From contig OZ037887.1 in the NCBI GenBank assembly GCA_964035575.1, positions 930,001 through 994,000 of the forward strand: a stretch of 64,000 bases of DNA, read 5' to 3'. Source of the stretch: Rhynchopus sp. YZ270_cl-10. Its lineage: Eukaryota; Euglenozoa; Diplonemea; Diplonemida; Diplonemidae. Position 1 is the first letter of the stretch, and each line of letters starts with the position of its first letter. The position numbers and the translations under genes are program-made. The notes beneath the pieces are model-generated. The model was not told the origin of the DNA. It did no database searches and saw only the letters and a list, made by a program, of their open reading frames with translations. Of this stretch, positions 49,860 through 60,073 are shown piece after piece.

Positions 49860-50817
49860 TGAGCAGGATATGAACTACTCTTCATATGTTTCGCCCCCCG
49901 CCTTCTCGGGTTGGCAACTGCTATTTGGGAAAAGAAGAAAAAAAAGCCCCCCCAAAAAGGGGACGCCAAAACGAAATGGGTAAAAAATATGATTTTAAGT
50001 TGGTCTTTCGAACTTCGCTCATAAACAATTTGCATCTTCAAAAAACGTGACCACTGTTGTCCTACCCATGCTGCATGATACGTATTTATCTTATTGTATT
50101 GTCTCTCCTGAGGATTGTAGGGTAAAAAAAAACAAACAAGAACAACGAAACAAAATTCATCAAAAAAATCAAAAAAATGGTATTGCTAATTCAGCTGTGT
50201 GTGTGTATGTGTGTTTGAGATCAGGTGTGGGCTATCCCTAGCATTCGGAATATAACCCAAATAGTGTAATTGTGTATGTGTCCATCGGAGAGGGGATAGG
50301 GGCAGTCTCTTCTCTCTTGTCTCTCTCCTCCCTGGCCTTTTGCCAAAAAAAAACCATAGTCTGAGTGTTCCTTTTTATTTAGTTTACTTTTGAGTGTATT
50401 TTCTTTTGCAGCTAACCTCTCATGCAATGAAAAGAAAACAGCCACATCTTTGCCCCACCCACCCCACCCTACGTGGCTGCAAGCACCTGATGATCACAAA
50501 AAAAAATCAACAAAACTCTTTTTTTAATTTTCTTATCTTGGCTGAGCCAACGTTTTGTGCTTTGTTATTTTCAATTTCATGTCAAATGTCGTGTTTCAGC
50601 TGGAATATGCTCTTCTCCACTGTATGCGAAGTGGCTAATCAGTATGTCTCTTGCGTCCTTCAGTTTTATGGTAAGGTGTTTGCACTTTCAACTGTCTTCT
50701 TTGCTTGCGTTCTTCTTGTCTGATGTCAGCCACGTTTCATACACACAGGTGTTTTTTCACATTACACAGTACTGCCCTTACAGCTCTGCTCAGCCAATAG
50801 GCTATCTACCTTCACCG
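49860..50817. other. Intergenic region upstream of repeat-protein gene
   Basis: T- and A-runs, a short GTGTGTGTGTATGTG microsatellite (about 50200) and one GGTGTTTGCACTTTC motif (about 50685). Several CAG acceptors occur in the last 80 bases (ACACACAG, TTACACAG, CTTACAG). Frames open upstream of 50818 are not protein-like. Confidence 0.55.
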
Positions 50818-53373
50818 ATGCGTTCCCTTCTGCTGATCTGTTGCGTCGTGGCAGTGGCAGGTCTGTCAGAGCGTGCCGTGCAGGGTAGACGGGACAAAAC
50901 AAACACAGAGCATGCAACAGAGAGTACCCCAGTCAACAGCAAGGAGGTGGCGGGGGCGGGCGGTGGCCAAGAGACAGGCGGCAACCGTAAGGGCACAAAG
51001 GAGACGCCCTCTGAAGTTAGTATTGAAAACAACAGGCATGAAAGAAGCCTTCACCAGAGAAATAACTCCACGAACGCAACTGAGGGAGGTGTTGAGAACG
51101 GGATGAACCGTCGCAACCGTCGCCACCACAGGAACAACAACTCCACAAACGCAACTGAGGGAGGTTCTGAGAGCTGGATGCAGCGTCGCAACCGTCGTCA
51201 CCACAGAAGCAGCAACTCCACAAACGCAACTGAAGGTGGTGTTGAGAACGGGATGAACCGTCGCAACCGTCGTCACCACAGGAACAACAACTCCACAAAC
51301 GCAACTGAGGGAGGTTCTGAGAGCTGGATGCAGCGTCGCAACCGTCGTCACCACAGAAGCAGCAACTCCACAAACGCAACTGAAGGAGGTGCTGAGAGCT
51401 GGATGCAGCGTCGCAACCGTCGCCACCACAGAAACAACAACTCCACAAACGCAACTGAAGGTAGTGTTGAGAACGGGATGAACCGTCGCAACCGTCGTCA
51501 CCACAGGAACAACAACTCCACAAACGCAACTGAGGGAGGTTCTGAGAGCTGGATGCAGCGTCGCAACCGTCGTCACCACAGGAACAACAACTCCACAAAC
51601 GCAACTGAAGGAGGTGTTGAGAACAGGATGAACCGTCGCAACCGTCGTCACCACAGAAGCAGCAACTCCACAAACGCAACCGAGGGAGGTTCTGAGAGCT
51701 GGATGCAGCGTCGCAACCGTCGTCACCACAGGAACAACAACTCCACAAACGCAACTGAAGGAGGTGCTGAGAGCTGGATGCAGCGTCGCAACCGTCGTCA
51801 CCACAGAAGCAGCAACTCCACAAACGCAACTGAAGGAGGTGCTGAGAGCTGGATGCAGCGTCGCAACCGTCGTCACCACAGGAACAACAACTCCACAAAC
51901 GCAACTGAAGGAGGTGCTGATAGCTGGATGCAGCGTCGCAACCGTCGTCACCACAGGAACAACAACTCCACAAACGCAACTGAAGGAGGTGCTGAGAGCT
52001 GGATGCAGCGTCGCAACCGTCGCCACCACAGAAACAACAACTCCACAAACGCAACTGAAGGTGGTGTTGAGAACGGGATGAACCGTCGCAACCGTCGCCA
52101 CCACAGGAACAACAACTCCACAAACGCAACTGAAGGAGGTTCTGAGAGCTGGATGCAGCGTCGCAACCGTCGTCACCACAGGAACAACAACTCCACGAAC
52201 GCAACTGAAGGAGGTGCTGAGAGCTGGATGCAGCGTCGCAACCGTCGCCACCACAGAAGCAGCAACTCCACAAACGCAACTGAAGGAGGTGCTGATAGCT
52301 GGATGCAGCGTCGCAACCGTCGTCACCACAGGAACAACAACTCCACAAACGCAACTGAGGGAGGTGCTGAGAGCTGGATGCAGCGTCGCAACCGTCGCCA
52401 CCACAGAAGCAGCAACTCCACAAACGCAACTGAAGGTAGTGTTGAGAACGGGATGAACCGTCGCAACCGTCGTCACCACAGGAACAACAACTCCACAAGC
52501 GCAACTGAGGGTGGTTCTGAGAACGGGATGAACCGTCGCAACCGTCGTCACCACAGGAACAACAACTCCACGAACGCAACTGAGGGTGGTGCTGAGAGCT
52601 GGATGCAGCGTCGCAACCGTCGCCACCACAGAAACAGCAACTCCACAAACGCAACTGAAGGTGGTGTTGAGAACGGGATGAACCGTCGCAACCGTCGTCA
52701 CCACAGGAACAACAACTCCACAAACGCAACTGAGGGAGGTTCTGAGAGCTGGATGCAGCGTCGCAACCGTCGTCACCACAGGAACAACAACTCCACAAAC
52801 GCAACTGAGGGTGGTGTTGAGAACGGGAGGAACCGTCGCAGTGACAAAAACAAGAAGGGTGCGGAGTCTGAATCTGAATCTGAGGTCCGCACACGCACCA
52901 ACGGACAGAAGAACAAAGATGTCACCACTGACACCGCAGGAAATTCTAAGCACAACACCAACCGCAACCATCGGAACACTACCCCTGCCGAGCCCGACAC
53001 TGAAACAGAGGAGGCGAGCACACGCCACCAACGCCGTGAGCAGCGCAAGACAGCTCGCAGCAACCTTGAGAACAATACCAAAGAGTCCACTACGGGTGTT
53101 GAGCCTTCCTCTGAAGCTGATGTGGACCATGCACAGCGCCGCAACAGAGGGACGAACAACAATAACACCGCCACCGACACTGATGGCAACACAGAGAGCA
53201 GTAAGAACCGCCACGACCAGCGTAATGTGAAGCCTCGCGGTAACAAGAACAACACAGCTACCGAGTCCACTGAAGGGCGCAAAGAAGGGCGTGGAGGAAA
53301 GAGAGGCCGCAATGGGCGTGGCATGTCCTCTGTCGACCGTTCAGAGGCTGAACGCGAGAGGGATGGGAAATAG
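50818..53373 (+). CDS. Secreted basic protein with 24 tandem glycosylation-rich repeats
   Basis: The ATG at 50818 is chosen because it gives a clean signal peptide (MRSLLLICCVVAVAGLS); the open frame further upstream is unlikely. 851 residues. After a 75-residue polar leader come 24 units of 25 residues (51049-52845) of the form HHRNNNSTNATEGGxExxMxRRNRR. Every unit except number 20 has two N-glycosylation sequons (NST and NAT) three residues apart, next to a dense RRNRRHHR basic patch. Unit types alternate: VENGMN, SESWMQ, AESWMQ and ADSWMQ. The C-terminal 175 residues are non-repetitive but equally rich in Asn, Arg, Thr and Glu. There is no membrane segment after the signal peptide. It is probably a cell-coat, mucilage or matrix protein, with sugar on one face and positive charge on the other. 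No family recognised. Confidence 0.8.
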   Translation: MRSLLLICCVVAVAGLSERAVQGRRDKTNTEHATESTPVNSKEVAGAGGGQETGGNRKGTKETPSEVSIENNRHERSLHQRNNSTNATEGGVENGMNRRNRRHHRNNNSTNATEGGSESWMQRRNRRHHRSSNSTNATEGGVENGMNRRNRRHHRNNNSTNATEGGSESWMQRRNRRHHRSSNSTNATEGGAESWMQRRNRRHHRNNNSTNATEGSVENGMNRRNRRHHRNNNSTNATEGGSESWMQRRNRRHHRNNNSTNATEGGVENRMNRRNRRHHRSSNSTNATEGGSESWMQRRNRRHHRNNNSTNATEGGAESWMQRRNRRHHRSSNSTNATEGGAESWMQRRNRRHHRNNNSTNATEGGADSWMQRRNRRHHRNNNSTNATEGGAESWMQRRNRRHHRNNNSTNATEGGVENGMNRRNRRHHRNNNSTNATEGGSESWMQRRNRRHHRNNNSTNATEGGAESWMQRRNRRHHRSSNSTNATEGGADSWMQRRNRRHHRNNNSTNATEGGAESWMQRRNRRHHRSSNSTNATEGSVENGMNRRNRRHHRNNNSTSATEGGSENGMNRRNRRHHRNNNSTNATEGGAESWMQRRNRRHHRNSNSTNATEGGVENGMNRRNRRHHRNNNSTNATEGGSESWMQRRNRRHHRNNNSTNATEGGVENGRNRRSDKNKKGAESESESEVRTRTNGQKNKDVTTDTAGNSKHNTNRNHRNTTPAEPDTETEEASTRHQRREQRKTARSNLENNTKESTTGVEPSSEADVDHAQRRNRGTNNNNTATDTDGNTESSKNRHDQRNVKPRGNKNNTATESTEGRKEGRGGKRGRNGRGMSSVDRSEAERERDGK
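51049..52845 (+). repeat. 75-bp coding minisatellite, 24 units
   Basis: Period 75 bp, nearly identical units, with switches at a few codons (AACAAC/AGCAGC before the first sequon; GTTGAGAAC/GCTGAGAGC in the middle). The minus strand is also open through the array, purely because of repeat composition. Confidence 0.92.
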
Positions 53374-54125
53374 TTAGTTTGTGTCGTCCTTTTTCTCTCT
53401 GAGAAGTGTCTTTTTCAGAATGTAACGTGGTTGGTGTTGTTTCATTACAAAGATGTGCATTGTGAGGCACGTTCAGTCTTCCAAGCTTTCTTTCATTTGC
53501 GAAACCTCTGTACGGCGAGGCGTTTTGCACTTTTTCTCTTTTTCTTTTGGTACATTGCACCCTATTATACCTTCTATTCAGATGGTGGAATGGTATATGA
53601 AACAACTTTTCTTTTGCTTTAAAATACCAATGAAATGGTATTTGAATATTATTTTGTCTTCTTGACAATAGGGTTATTGTGTTGTTGTTGTTGTTGTTGC
53701 ATTGAAGGTGGGGTGCTGGAGTATACCCGAAGTTTACCTCCCCCCCCGTACTCACCGAAATGCACGCTCCTCTACAACAACAGACGGGTAACTCATTTTT
53801 TGAGAAACGGACGTTTTTTTTTGAGACTCGTAAACCCGCAAACCCGTAAAAGGTTTGCGGGTTTACGGGTTTGTCACAACGCCTTTTTCTCTTCCCAAAC
53901 AGAACCCTTTTGTTCCCTTTCTCTCCTCCTTCCCCTTGAATTTGCATCTCCCCTCCCCAACCAAGAACATTGCCGTCTCCACACAAGGAGAATTTATAGA
54001 ATATCCGTCAGGAATACTTTGACCTAGGGCCTAGGGCTTAGGGCATCTTATTAACATTTTGTTTCCTCCCCTTTTCACCCCTTCTCTCCCCCCTTCCCCA
54101 CTCGATGAGTACACTATTGTTTTAA

Positions 54126-54192
54126 AGTGGAGATTGCACAAACTGTGGCAACACAAATCCGAGGCAACTACGCTACTCCAACAATTTTATCA
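54126..54192 (+). repeat. SINE-like dispersed repeat, copy 3
   Basis: AGTGGAGATTGCACAAACTG, GGCAACACAAATCCGAGGC and CTACTCCAAC followed by an A-rich end. Block 2 is missing here. Confidence 0.65.
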
Positions 54193-54441
54193 AAAAGAAA
54201 CTTGTTTATTTTTGCTTATTACTCTAAAACCCCCCTTCTCCTTCTCCTTCTCTCTCCCTCCTCCGCTCTTTGCGTTATGCAATGTATGTTTCTTCAGTTG
54301 CGAGAAAAAGGGTTTGTAGTCTTTCAAAGAGTTGTGTTGGATTTGGCGAAAAAGGGGGAGAAAAAAGCGTGAACATTCCGCTGAAATGCAGATAAAAGAA
54401 TATGCAGTGGTAAATGAAATTGGCTTGTGTAAACATATGGC

Positions 54442-55496
54442 AGCGTCCGCGAAAGACCCCCCCCCTAAAGCTAACATCCATGCTTATTGGTATTTCACTA
54501 ATTAACATTTTGGTATTTTATAAGATTTTTTTTTAAAATGAACTCAGAGTTAAGTTTCTGAGTTCATTAAAAAAAAAATCGGTGAAAAATTCCGAGTAGG
54601 TATTAATTTAGATAGGAAAAGCTATGTCAACAGCTATGTGTCCCCATATTTTACCTGTAAATACTAAGGATATAGGAAGGAATTCACTAATATCTGTCTC
54701 TAAACCCATTACCAAAAAGGGGGGGGGGGGGGGGGGAGGAAAGGGGGGTGGAGGCTTGTCGCCCCCTCCGAACACTCTAAATAGAGCGCGAAAGAGCTTC
54801 ACGATCCGGGTCGTCTGCGGCGACGCCGACTTTCTCGCAGAAACCCCCCTTTTTTGAGTGACCCTATTGACCTCTGTGATGAGTCTCTCCAAGAGTTACA
54901 GACAATTGTCCGCCTGTTCCTCCTCTTCCTCCTTCGTCTCGCTCTCATTGTCCTCCTGGGGTGCCGGTGATGCAACTACAGGAGTAGTAAACGGCGGACA
55001 CCCCTTTTCTCCTGGTGGTTGTCTTCTGCATATGGAGAGACATATGCTTCGAGCTCCACACCTCGCGCATCCAGCTCCTCGCGTCCCACCCTTTGTCCCC
55101 CTGCCAGTGAACCCCTGCATACACCTGCAGCTCGGCGAAGTTTTTTAGGCCTCGGAAAGGCCGGGTTTTCAGCTCCTGAGCGAATGCTTTGGCTGCTGAT
55201 TCCATTTCCCCCTGTTGTGTTGTTCTGTGGGTGGTTATATGGGTGTTTGTGAGGATTTCCTTGTATATCCTTAGTATTTACAGGTAAAATAAGGGGACAC
55301 ATAGCTGTTGACATAGCTTTTCCTATCTAAATTAATACCTACTCGGAATTTTTCACCGATTTTTTTTTTTAATGAACTCAGAAACTTAACTCTGAGTTCA
55401 TTTTAAAAAAAAATCTTATAAAATACCAAAATTTTAATTAGTGAAATACCAATAAGCACGGATGTTAGCTTTAGGGGGGGGTCTTTCGCGGACGCT
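54442..55496. mobile_element. DNA transposon with about 235-bp TIRs, 1055 bp
   Basis: The left end AGCGTCCGCGAAAGAC and the right end GTCTTTCGCGGACGCT are inverted; similarity continues inward for about 235 bp on each side (to about 54677, and from about 55255). Flanks CATATGG and CATATAG suggest a 7-bp target duplication with one change. The interior has a G-run, then a minus-strand coding-like stretch (FRGLKNFAELQVYAG, then REVWSSKHMSLHMQ) and an acidic ETKEEEEEQADNCL, which may be a captured exon or a transposase relic. Long TIRs resemble MULEs, but the superfamily is uncertain. Confidence 0.75.
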
Positions 55497-56426
55497 CCCA
55501 TATAGCCGACTTTTGGGAAATGATTTTGGTGGCAGGTTTAGCCTGGAGCAACTTTGTTACAACCCCCTTTTTTTTTGCTTTGTCCTGTTGACCATTTGCC
55601 ACTCTCCCGGATAACAATCTCTGCATATCAAATCGCATTTCCTTCCTCTTTTTTTTGCATTGTTTCTACCAAACCTAGCTTCGCCCTGAAGAAAAAGAAA
55701 AAGAAGAAAGAAAATACGTACAGCAAACGACGTGGGATATCTTGCCCTTCTTTTAAGGATCCCGAGGTGCATCGTAATGCAGAACGCCTTTAGGTTTAGC
55801 GAGGTTGTTTTTTTCTCTCTGAATCTTTGGTTGTATTGGTGGAGGATACTACTGTATGTTTGTTTTGTTTGTTTCATTATAATTTTTGGTTTTTCACCCG
55901 GGTAGCAACTTCTGTGTGCCTGCATGCTGAGCTTCCGCTGTGTGAAACAATCCTTGAACTGCATTTTTTTTTTTTATTTCTATTTTTTACGCACACTACT
56001 TTTGTAAGCAGAAAGTGTCACGTCGTTCACCCAACCGTGCTCCGCAACACCACCACCCAACAGGTGAGAGATAGTGTGTGTGGAAGCGTTACTGCATCAA
56101 ACAATCCTACATTAGTTTTCCTTTTTACATCTGCTGTTGTAGGCGGCTTGTGCTTTCATGATGGCTGGCATCGTGGGTCAGTCGGAGGTGCCTGCACGAA
56201 CAACTACAGTTTTTATTGGCTCATGTTCTGATGTGTGCGCAGAGAGACGAAACACACACAAAACTATCGTTCAACACTTCTTGAATAATTTTTGTCTTCC
56301 CAAAAAATATTTTTTTGGATCGGGAAAAATACAAATCAATAGCGCTGCCTCATCCCTCATCCTTTTATGCACCCTGCTCCCACGGTCTAACATGTCACCC
56401 CTGATACCCCACGCACCCTCCATAAC

Positions 56427-56428
56427 AG
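56427..56428 (+). promoter_or_regulatory. Putative 3' splice acceptor for ankyrin gene 1
   Basis: AG of CTCCATAACAG, 25 nt before the ATG; TAAC could serve as branch site. The same sequence precedes ankyrin gene 2 (AG 58346-58347). Confidence 0.45.
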
Positions 56429-56453
56429 ACAAACCACACCACCGCGCACAAAA

Positions 56454-58157
56454 ATGCTTCTCGTCTGCACCACCCTAATTGGCGACGAGGTGACGGTGGA
56501 GTGCACTGCGGCCAGCTTTGCTGTACTGCGTGCTGAGATTGTTAGTGAAACTGGCGTGGAAGGGTTTGACCTGACCTGCCAGGATGGGACGGCTATCGAC
56601 TGCGACGAGGCCGTTGTTGCGCTGAGCGACGGGGACGTGGTGTGCATGAAACCCACTGCAAAGGACCTTGCCTTGGCTGATTTGAAGCAGCGTGGCGTCA
56701 CTCCGCACCTGCAGACGTTGCAGGAGAACGTGATGGAGCAGGACCTGGAGGTGACACGCCTGCTTCTTGACGCAGGGGTGGAATGCTGTGGTGAGGCATT
56801 ACTCCGCATAGCTATAAGCAACAAATGGAAGGAAGGTGTTGCCCTTCTGTGTGAAACCCTCGGCCCCGCACCAAATGCACTCAACATGGCACTCAATCTA
56901 CATGCTCCTTACGATATTTTTCATTGTTTAATCCGTCACAACGCTGATGTGAACCATGTTGTGAACGGCTCCACCCCACTCATGAAAGCTTCCACCGTCG
57001 AAATTGCCGAACTTCTTGTTTCAAATGGTGCAGATGTGAACCGTGTTGTGGAGGGGCACTCCGCGCTGTCGAGTGCAGCAGCAGTGGTTTTTGAAAAAAA
57101 AAGTCTTCCGATTGTTGAGTTTTTGATTGCAAAGGGTGCAAGGAAGGCAGTAGCAGGTGAGGCCTGTCCCTTGACTGCGAGTCTGGACGCAAGGAATGTG
57201 AAAGTGGCTGCGGTGCTTCTGAGGGAAGGGTTCCCAAGTGACCTGCCGTATGTCAAGTCGCGTTTGAGCGATCGCGAATGCAAGGTGTGGCCGTTTCTTT
57301 TTACCTGTCGCTTGTATCATGATTACACAGCAATGTTAGAACAGCTTCTCAGTCGTGGTGATGTTGATGTTGACTCTGACGCGATGGATGAGCCACCTCT
57401 GCACAAGGCATGCATAGCGTTGAACCTGCCGCATGTCACCTTCCTTCTTGACAATGGTGCAGACCCGAACAAACGTGCATCCAAAAGGTCGCGACACTAT
57501 GCAGGTCAGACGGCATTGATGTGTGCGATTCAAGACGATGGAGCAAAGGTGGTCTCTGCCCTACTACGTGCGGGCGCAAACCCGAACCTGGAGGACACAT
57601 GTAGCTGTCTTGCGTTGTCTGGCAGACTGCCCACTGTAGAGGTGGCAGAAGTATTGCTGGAGGGTGGGGCACACCCAGACGCACCCTGTCACCACAAAGA
57701 GATGCACATTCTCTTTGGGACAGTCAGTTTTCAATTTCTGAATCTGCTCGTGCAGGCTGGGTGCGATTTGACACAACGTGACGGAAAGGGGTACACCACG
57801 TTGATGCACTATGTGGATCGTATGAGGCCACGTCATGTGGAGGTGTTGCTTGGGTGTGACAAGGTGGATGTGCATGCTGTGTGCCCGAAGGGGGTGAATG
57901 CGCTTATGATTGCATGCTCTCGTGGGCATTGTGCTATTGTGGAGTCTCTTCTCTCTGCAGGTGCAGATGCGACCTCAGCGTGTCCACGTGGGATCAGTTG
58001 TCTGCACAGAGCTGCCTCAGCAGGAAGGGGTGGGGTGGTGAGGGCGTTGCTGCAGGCAGGGGCGCTGTGTGATGCGGAGGATAGTGAAGGCGAGACAGCG
58101 TTGCAACGGGCGGTGAGGCAGGACCGCGTGGAGGCAGTTCGGGAGCTGACACCTTGA
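56454..58157 (+). CDS. Ankyrin-repeat protein 1
   Basis: Single exon, 567 residues. Residues 1-70 look like a small ubiquitin-like beta-grasp domain (TTLIGDEVTVECTAASF, then VALSDGDVVCMKP). From about 85 to the end there are some 12 ankyrin repeats: EVTRLLLDAG; NGSTPLMKASTVEIAELLVS; EPPLHKACIALNLPHVTFLL; GVNALMIACSRGHCAIVESL; GISCLHRAASAGRGGVVRAL. There is no membrane segment or catalytic domain. Ankyrin repeats bind other proteins; the partner is unknown. It forms a head-to-tail pair with the next gene (offset 1919 bp), including the 5' region and 3' flank. The middle (residues about 110-180 and 205-215) is much more divergent between the pair than the ends. Confidence 0.82.
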   Translation: MLLVCTTLIGDEVTVECTAASFAVLRAEIVSETGVEGFDLTCQDGTAIDCDEAVVALSDGDVVCMKPTAKDLALADLKQRGVTPHLQTLQENVMEQDLEVTRLLLDAGVECCGEALLRIAISNKWKEGVALLCETLGPAPNALNMALNLHAPYDIFHCLIRHNADVNHVVNGSTPLMKASTVEIAELLVSNGADVNRVVEGHSALSSAAAVVFEKKSLPIVEFLIAKGARKAVAGEACPLTASLDARNVKVAAVLLREGFPSDLPYVKSRLSDRECKVWPFLFTCRLYHDYTAMLEQLLSRGDVDVDSDAMDEPPLHKACIALNLPHVTFLLDNGADPNKRASKRSRHYAGQTALMCAIQDDGAKVVSALLRAGANPNLEDTCSCLALSGRLPTVEVAEVLLEGGAHPDAPCHHKEMHILFGTVSFQFLNLLVQAGCDLTQRDGKGYTTLMHYVDRMRPRHVEVLLGCDKVDVHAVCPKGVNALMIACSRGHCAIVESLLSAGADATSACPRGISCLHRAASAGRGGVVRALLQAGALCDAEDSEGETALQRAVRQDRVEAVRELTP

Positions 58158-58372
58158 TGGCAGAACAGAAGACTCGCAGTGGATGGTGGGGGGAAGGTGG
58201 TGGGGAAAGGTGGAACAAGGAACAGAGGAGACAGTGAGGTTTTTCAAAGTGCTCCCCCGCTGAATGATAATGTGCAGAGATACTGTGGATCTGTGTTTTT
58301 CGTAACCCCTGTCACACCCCTGATACCCCACGCACTCTCCATAACAGACAAACCACACCACCGCGCACAAAA
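58158..58372 (+). promoter_or_regulatory. Spacer between ankyrin genes, part of the duplicated unit
   Basis: GATGGCAGAACAGAAGACTC after the stop matches the sequence after gene 2. The 60 bases before 58373 match those before 56454, including CATAACAG (AG 58346-58347). The stretch between (58205-58305) is private to this spacer. Confidence 0.55.
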
Positions 58373-60073
58373 ATGCTTCTCGTCTGCACCACCCTTATTG
58401 GCGACGAGGTGATGGTGGAGTGCACTGCGGCCAGCTTTGCTGTACTGCGTGCTGAGATTGTTAGTGAAACTGGCGTGGAAGGGTTTGACCTGACCTGCCA
58501 GGATGGGACGGCTATCGACTGCGACGAGGCCGTTGTTGCGCTGAGCGACGGGGACGTGGTGTGCATGAAACCCACTGCAAAGGACCTTGCCTTGGCTGAT
58601 TTGAGGCAGCGTGGCGTCACTCCGCACCTGCAGACGTTGCGGGACAAGGTGATGGAGAAGGACCTGGAGGTGACACGCCTGCTTCTTGACGCAGGGGTGG
58701 AGTGCCTTCGTGAAGATCTCTTCCGCAGAGCCATAAACAGCGAATGGGAGGAAGGTGTTGCCCTTCTGTGTGAAACCCTCGGCCCCGCACCAGATACACT
58801 CCGCGCTGCACTCAGGGCACGTGCTCCTTACGACATTGTTCATTGTATAATCCGCCACAACGCTGATGTGAACGATAAAGATTTTTCCCCACTCATGGAA
58901 GCCTCCACCGTCGAAATTGCCGAACTTCTTGTTTCAAGTGGCGCAGATGTGAACCGTGTTGTGGGGAATCGCTCTGCGCTGTCGAGTGCAGCGGCTTCGC
59001 GCAATAAAGATGCCGGTCTTCCGATTGTTGAGTTTTTGATTGCAAAGGGTGCAAGGAAGGCAGTAGCAGGTGAGGCCTGTCCCTTGAGTACGAGTCTGCA
59101 GGCAGGGAATGTGAAAGTGGCTGCGGTGCTTCTGAGGGAAGGGTTCCCAAGTGACCTGCCGTGGGTAGGGTCGGATTTCAGCGATCGCGAATGCAAGGTG
59201 TGGCCATTTCTTTTTACCTGTCGGTTGAGGGAGGACTGCACGACAATTTTAGAACAGCTTCTCAGTCGTGGTGATGTTGATGTTGACTCTGACGCGATGG
59301 ATGAGCCACCTCTGCACAAGGCATGCATAGCGTTGAACCTGCCGCATGTCACCTTCCTTCTTGACAACGGTGCAGACCCGAACAAACGCGCATCCAAAAG
59401 GTCGCGACGCTATGCAGGTCAGACGGCATTGATGTGTGCGATCGAACACTACGGTGGAGCAAAGGTGGTGTCTGTCCTACTACGTGCGGGCGCAAACCTG
59501 AACCTGGAGGACACATGGAACTGTCTTGCGTTGTCTGCAAGGGCGCGGACCGTAGAGGTGGCAGAAGTATTGCTGGAGGGTGGGGCACACCCAGATGCAC
59601 CCTGTCACCTCAAGAAGACACACATTCTCTTTGGGACAGTCAGTATCGAATTTCTGAAGCTGCTCGTGCAGGCTGGGTGCGATTTGACACAACGTGACGG
59701 AAAGGGGTACACCACGTTGATGCACTATGTGGATCGTATGAGGCCACGTCATGTGGAGGTGTTGCTTGGGTGTGACAAGGTGGATGTGCATGCTGTGTGC
59801 CCGAAGGGGGTGAATGCGCTTATGATTGCATGCTCTCGTGGGCATTGTGCTATTGTGGAGTCTCTTCTCTCTGCAGGTGCAGATGCGACCTCAGCATGTC
59901 CACGTGGGATCAGTTGTCTGCACAGAGCTGCCTCAGCAGGAAGGGGTGGGGTGGTGAGGGCGTTGCTGCAGGCAGGGGCGCTGTGTGATGCGAAGGATAG
60001 TGAAGGCGAGACAGCGTTGCAGCGGGCGGTGAGGCAGGACCGCGTGGAGGCAGTTCGGGCGCTGACACCGTGA
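58373..60073 (+). CDS. Ankyrin-repeat protein 2 (tandem paralogue)
   Basis: 566 residues, the same plan as its neighbour: an N-terminal beta-grasp-like part nearly identical to residue 95, then ankyrin repeats. It differs in a block around residues 110-180 (ECLREDLFRRAINSEWEEG against ECCGEALLRIAISNKWKEG) and again near 200-220, 255-265, 285-290, 355-375 and 395-410. The last 150 residues are nearly identical, with most codons unchanged. The patchwork suggests gene conversion over the ends, with diversifying or relaxed change on repeat surfaces. Function as for gene 1. Confidence 0.82.
   Translation: MLLVCTTLIGDEVMVECTAASFAVLRAEIVSETGVEGFDLTCQDGTAIDCDEAVVALSDGDVVCMKPTAKDLALADLRQRGVTPHLQTLRDKVMEKDLEVTRLLLDAGVECLREDLFRRAINSEWEEGVALLCETLGPAPDTLRAALRARAPYDIVHCIIRHNADVNDKDFSPLMEASTVEIAELLVSSGADVNRVVGNRSALSSAAASRNKDAGLPIVEFLIAKGARKAVAGEACPLSTSLQAGNVKVAAVLLREGFPSDLPWVGSDFSDRECKVWPFLFTCRLREDCTTILEQLLSRGDVDVDSDAMDEPPLHKACIALNLPHVTFLLDNGADPNKRASKRSRRYAGQTALMCAIEHYGGAKVVSVLLRAGANLNLEDTWNCLALSARARTVEVAEVLLEGGAHPDAPCHLKKTHILFGTVSIEFLKLLVQAGCDLTQRDGKGYTTLMHYVDRMRPRHVEVLLGCDKVDVHAVCPKGVNALMIACSRGHCAIVESLLSAGADATSACPRGISCLHRAASAGRGGVVRALLQAGALCDAKDSEGETALQRAVRQDRVEAVRALTP

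Larger units (their letters stand above)
53374..56453. other. Intergenic region with transposon and dispersed repeats
   Basis: Contains TTTTGCACTTTTTC (about 53523), a CCTAGGGCCTAGGGCTTAGG stretch (54023-54042), SINE-like copy 3 (54126-54192), the long-TIR element (54442-55496) and the 55985-56110 repeat followed by a TTGTGCTTTCATG copy (about 56147). A perfect dyad ACCCGCAAACC with its inverse lies at about 53833-53870. No gene supported. Confidence 0.6.

Noticed and set aside
50866-53214. Long open frame on the minus strand (782 codons, SCVCGVVVPVV repeats) and a second one (51017-52894)
   Set aside because: Both are shadows of the 75-bp coding repeat. The + frame has a signal peptide and a non-repetitive protein-like C-terminus; the minus frames have no sensible start or domain.
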